The notes under the pieces were generated by a model, which had not been told where the DNA came from, made no database searches, and saw only the letters and a program-made list of their open reading frames with translations. The position numbers and the translations under genes were made by a program. DNA of 64,000 nucleotides from Acidobacteriota bacterium (lineage in GTDB: Bacteria > Acidobacteriota > Blastocatellia > RBC074): the NCBI GenBank assembly GCA_018268995.1, contig JAFDVL010000067.1:62001-126000 (forward strand), written 5' to 3'. Positions 62,301 through 64,000 of this stretch are shown here, in pieces (position 1 is the stretch's first letter; every line of letters starts with the position of its first letter).

Positions 62301-62553
62301 CGAGGCAAATGTACTTTATTTAGTTGACACTCCTGCTGGCATTAACCCCAGCCTTGGTACGTTGGGATTGCCCGCGACCGTGACCAATGAGCCACAAGCT
62401 CTGAACTACATCCTGACGAACGGTATCACCAGCCAGTTCCAGGCTTACCTGAATAGCACGTCAGCTCCGCAGCGCAAAAATACCGCTGTCGGATTGCCGA
62501 ACAGCTTCCAGGGAGGTCGTCAGGTTCGTTTTGGCGTTCGCTTCACCTTCTAA
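59323..62553 (+). CDS. TonB-dependent receptor, Oar-like, with carboxypeptidase-regulatory-like domain
   Basis: 1076 aa from ATG 59323 (GGAGG five bases upstream). A signal peptide ends at IAMAQ. Residues about 27-110 form a carboxypeptidase-regulatory-like beta domain (GNIEGTVSDATGARVPNATI). A plug domain follows (VDGASGSENSFIIDGQEVSN, FEAEFGGATGGVINVVTKGG). The C-terminal barrel ends RQVRFGVRFTF, with the final Phe expected for outer-membrane insertion. Such Oar-type receptors import or sense large or bound substrates. No TonB-box ligand clue; no substrate genes adjoin. Confidence 0.92.
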   Translation: MKQPRWDSMVKNAIGILCCTFLLLLAAPIAMAQETTGNIEGTVSDATGARVPNATIKVEGAAFTRTTTSGEDGFFRILQVPPGIYKVTVSATNFSSTVAESVSVVLGKSTELTFSLKAGSVSEAVTITSDDIARIDTSDNKIQTNITSKVIDALPKGTNMTSLLKISPAARAESRSGQFQVDGASGSENSFIIDGQEVSNFRTGVVNFNNNLPFQFVQEIQIKTSGFEAEFGGATGGVINVVTKGGTNEWHGEGGIQGEPGGLQAGPRPFLYQFRTGTGAAFSQTNLYLKPNKDDFSNIFPAFGVGGPIKKDRLWFFTSYAPQFFNTTRFARYYAAGPNPLATTPTATQTYKLRDRQEYWQTRLDAAPVDSLRLTGTFTWNPYIRDGALPAGNIQIGGAPPVVNFGGSIGTLTGNQLTDRQGGRQNANNVTTQAVWSPTSNFIASFRFSRGFLNERLGSYFVPIATRFRCVGIASEIPAAAGCGAGFDSLPTGNTQINYDASVRLNFEGDLSYIVNKFGGRHEFKGGYQNAKVSNQVNRGYANLGRVDLYHGYTINDLTGRNDPVSANAIGAGLLLRFGTVGDASNRAQSVYIQDRWQPTQRLSINAGVRFEKEDLPSFNGFAPPINFGWADKIVPRLGFAYDLFGNGKTKLFASYGQFTDRLKFELPRGSFGGDFYRVDYFEIFPNSASFNGSYNSFTLSRILGNNQDVLGGKCPISNASGLTRCQYDYRIASNNPNSTIYDGKVDPNMKPFRQMEITGGFERQLSDNYLLSIRYTHKKLLSAIEDAGFPTADGSEAYIIGNPGEGLHAETAKQFGYAKTTKPERIYDALEVRFDRRFSRNYFFNMAYTYSRLYGNYSGLASSDENGRTSPGVNRFFDLPHLGFNAAGQPDNGRLSTDRPHVFNLYGAYNFDWFGKAKGGGTQFSLFSTVQSGVPVTSFYSLYAAAVLTKRGDLGRTPVFTNTDFAVQHTYKFGANERYGVVFDFNVLNLFNEANVLYLVDTPAGINPSLGTLGLPATVTNEPQALNYILTNGITSQFQAYLNSTSAPQRKNTAVGLPNSFQGGRQVRFGVRFTF

Positions 62554-62574
62554 GGTAAAGCTACTCACCCGTAT

Positions 62575-62606
62575 AAAAGCCTACCCGAATTTTCGGGTAG
62601 GCTTTT
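62575..62606 (+). terminator. Rho-independent terminator after the receptor gene
   Basis: A perfect 13-bp stem (62575-62587 with 62594-62606), six-base loop AATTTT and a trailing T run lie 21 nt after the receptor stop codon. Confidence 0.85.
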
Positions 62607-62728
62607 TTTCTGGCTTTGGCCTTAGCCTAATTATTTGCGAATCGAACGCAGCCCTGAAAACGCAAATTAACTGCTTGCACAATCCCCCTTTGCACGCAAT
62701 CTATTGCAGTCAGTTCCGGTTCCCCCAC

Positions 62729-62848
62729 GAGCAATTCATTCTCTGGGTACGCAGGCTTCCAGCCTGCCTGGCTTCGTAGAGACCTCGACGCTCACCTTCT
62801 TTGCACGCAAGATGCGTGCGTACCCAGCGAGACTGAATTGCCCCTGAC
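62729..62848 (-). repeat. Dispersed repeat, copy B (inverse of copy A)
   Basis: Read on the minus strand this 120-bp sequence matches 42926-43040 with scattered substitutions. It contains GTACGCAGGCTTCCAGCCTG and GCACGCAAGATGCGTGC palindromes. It lies in the receptor-VWFA intergenic region, which otherwise holds no recognisable gene. Confidence 0.7.
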
Positions 62849-62902
62849 ATTCGTACAACAGAACGTACGTTGCCTGGAGTATCGCAATGTCCTAAAGCGC
62901 GT

Positions 62903-62939
62903 GTGTAGCAAGCCCGCGATTTAGTAAATCGGGCTACAC
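62903..62939. repeat. Short imperfect palindrome
   Basis: GTGTAGC-AAGCCCGCGATTT (62903-62922) faces AAATCGGGCTACAC (62926-62939) as an imperfect inverted repeat. This 'GTGTAGCCCGATTTAC' hairpin is another intergenic palindrome type. It lies 71 nt before the VWFA gene. Confidence 0.45.
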
Positions 62940-63010
62940 CCTGAGTAAAAAAGCCGCTCCCAAACAGTTTCTATGAAATAAATGCGCCGTGCGTCGGATA
63001 TAGACTGTAT

Positions 63011-64000
63011 ATGAAAAGAACTCACGCTTTACTAATTGTTGGAGGACTGACGCTGCAACTAGCTTTTCCTCCGGGAGCAGCAGCGCAATTATTAACATCG
63101 CAACGCGCTGCCCCATCGCAGCAAACACCTGCGCAGCCTCCTCCCACAACAAATCAAGTTCCTCAAGAGCAGGAATTTGTTTTTCGTGTTTCGACGCAGC
63201 TTGTCCAGATAGATTCCATCGTCACGGATAAAAAAGGCAACCACGTCGAAGACCTGACGGAAAACGATTTTGAATTGCGTGTGGATGGGAAGCTTCAGCC
63301 GATCTCGTACCTGAAGCTCGTAAAGCTGACAGATTCCAACTTGAGGCCGACATCAGAAATTGCCGCTACTCCTAAACCTTCAATTCCCACGCCAACCACA
63401 TTGCCAACGCGTCGCCTGGAACAAAAGCAAGTGCGACGCACGATTGCCTTGGTCGTGGATGATTTGGGCTTAGGGTTTTCCAGTGTGGCGTATGCCAAAG
63501 ACGCGCTGAAGAAATTTGTTGCGGAACAAATGCAGGAAGGCGATTTGGTTGCGATTATCCGCACGAGCGGTGGCTTTGGCATCTATCAGCAATTTACGTC
63601 TGACAAGCGGATTCTTTATGCTGCGATTGATCGCCTGAAGTTTGCCCTTAATGGACGCAAGGCCATTCCGTTCACGCTTAGCTCAACCAGTTCGTTAATG
63701 GGGCGCAACGATGTTTTCAAAACAGATGCCGAGAAATATCAGGAAGAACGGGCAGCCAGAGGTGGACGGAAATCAGACCCGTCGTCTGATCCGAATGAGG
63801 CCATAAATCGAGACAGTGCCTATCACGATCAAAAAAAGGAAGCTGCGGATGAGGATGTAAATACTTTCCGCGAGAATATCTTTTCCAATGGGACCTTAGG
63901 GGCATTAAACCAGGTGGTTCGCGCGCTGCGAGCGTTGCCGGGGCGAAAAATTGCAATCATTCTTTCGGATGGATTGCCACTGAAACCGGGGCCTTATGCG
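63011..64000 (+). CDS. VWFA-type secreted protein, 3' end outside window
   Basis: 330 codons, open to the end of the window. A hydrophobic signal sequence (ALLIVGGLTLQLAF) is followed by a Gln/Pro-rich linker. The VWFA-related unit reads FVFRVSTQLVQIDSIVTDKK, DLTENDFELRVDGKLQPISY, ALVVDDLGLGFSSVAYAKDA and GDLVAIIRTSGGFGIYQQFT. It runs on to ALPGRKIAIILSDGLPL. The MIDAS position reads VDDLGLG, not DxSxS, as in one acidobacterial subfamily, so metal binding may differ from the protein at 2175-3200. No clear RBS precedes the ATG. Confidence 0.8.
   Translation, partial: MKRTHALLIVGGLTLQLAFPPGAAAQLLTSQRAAPSQQTPAQPPPTTNQVPQEQEFVFRVSTQLVQIDSIVTDKKGNHVEDLTENDFELRVDGKLQPISYLKLVKLTDSNLRPTSEIAATPKPSIPTPTTLPTRRLEQKQVRRTIALVVDDLGLGFSSVAYAKDALKKFVAEQMQEGDLVAIIRTSGGFGIYQQFTSDKRILYAAIDRLKFALNGRKAIPFTLSSTSSLMGRNDVFKTDAEKYQEERAARGGRKSDPSSDPNEAINRDSAYHDQKKEAADEDVNTFRENIFSNGTLGALNQVVRALRALPGRKIAIILSDGLPLKPGPYA

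Overview
The window looks like chromosome from an Acidobacteriota member, most likely class Blastocatellia. This is inferred from family content, not from a marker gene. The clues are two VWFA-type secreted proteins of the acidobacterial kind, a large Oar-like TonB-dependent receptor with a carboxypeptidase-like N-terminal domain, a DUF5117-type zinc metalloprotease, a PSD1 (DUF1549/DUF1553) cytochrome with a DUF1501 partner, Ser/Thr kinases (one with WD40 repeats beside an ECF sigma factor), and many secreted small-fold proteins. No rRNA, CRISPR array, phage or intact transposase is visible.

Layout. 1-5.7 kb: a TPR protein cut by the window edge, a peptidoglycan-binding-domain protein, a VWFA protein, a PilZ protein, a beta-propeller protein, and a rhodanese lipoprotein gene with an in-frame TGA at the catalytic cysteine position, followed by a bacterial-SECIS-like hairpin (candidate selenoprotein). 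5.7-10.9 kb: tRNA-Leu(TAA), wecB, an SdpI-like membrane protein, a large metalloprotease and a lone receiver domain. 10.9-15.5 kb: two tandem secreted paralogues and a Ser/Thr kinase. 15.7-22.9 kb: a small membrane protein and an unknown protein, then a compact minus-strand block lepB-ppk-hpnK-EamA-(EamA fused to HpnI-like glycosyltransferase), the last three overlapping by 4 nt and suggesting a lipid glycosylation and flipping module. 23-27 kb: aguB and aguA (putrescine from agmatine) and an APC-type permease. 27-34.5 kb: a PLD-like protein abutting a phosphatase-like remnant, a secreted protein with kinase-like motifs, an ABC exporter and a DUF1570-like TPR metallopeptidase.

34.6-45.5 kb: two AraC regulators, the PSD1 cytochrome, a DJ-1/PfpI protein, an F420/NADP-reductase-like protein, a DUF1501 protein, L-lactate permease and a frameshifted, truncated amine oxidase. 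45.5-48.4 kb: five consecutive secreted minus-strand genes, four of them NTF2/DUF4440-like. 48.6-58.9 kb: Ser/Thr kinase-WD40 divergent from an ECF sigma factor, a GT2 glycosyltransferase, a DUF4388 protein, a convergent pair of zinc-ribbon membrane proteins, and a GMC oxidoreductase with its gluconate-dehydrogenase-subunit-3-like partner. 59-64 kb: the TonB-dependent receptor and a second VWFA protein that runs off the window.

The intergenic spaces are rich in long palindromic elements (27.3, 30.2, 41.2, 43.0, 45.3, 48.6 and 62.8 kb). One of these families is present twice in opposite orientation. All function calls are from reading translated sequence by eye; no database search was run.
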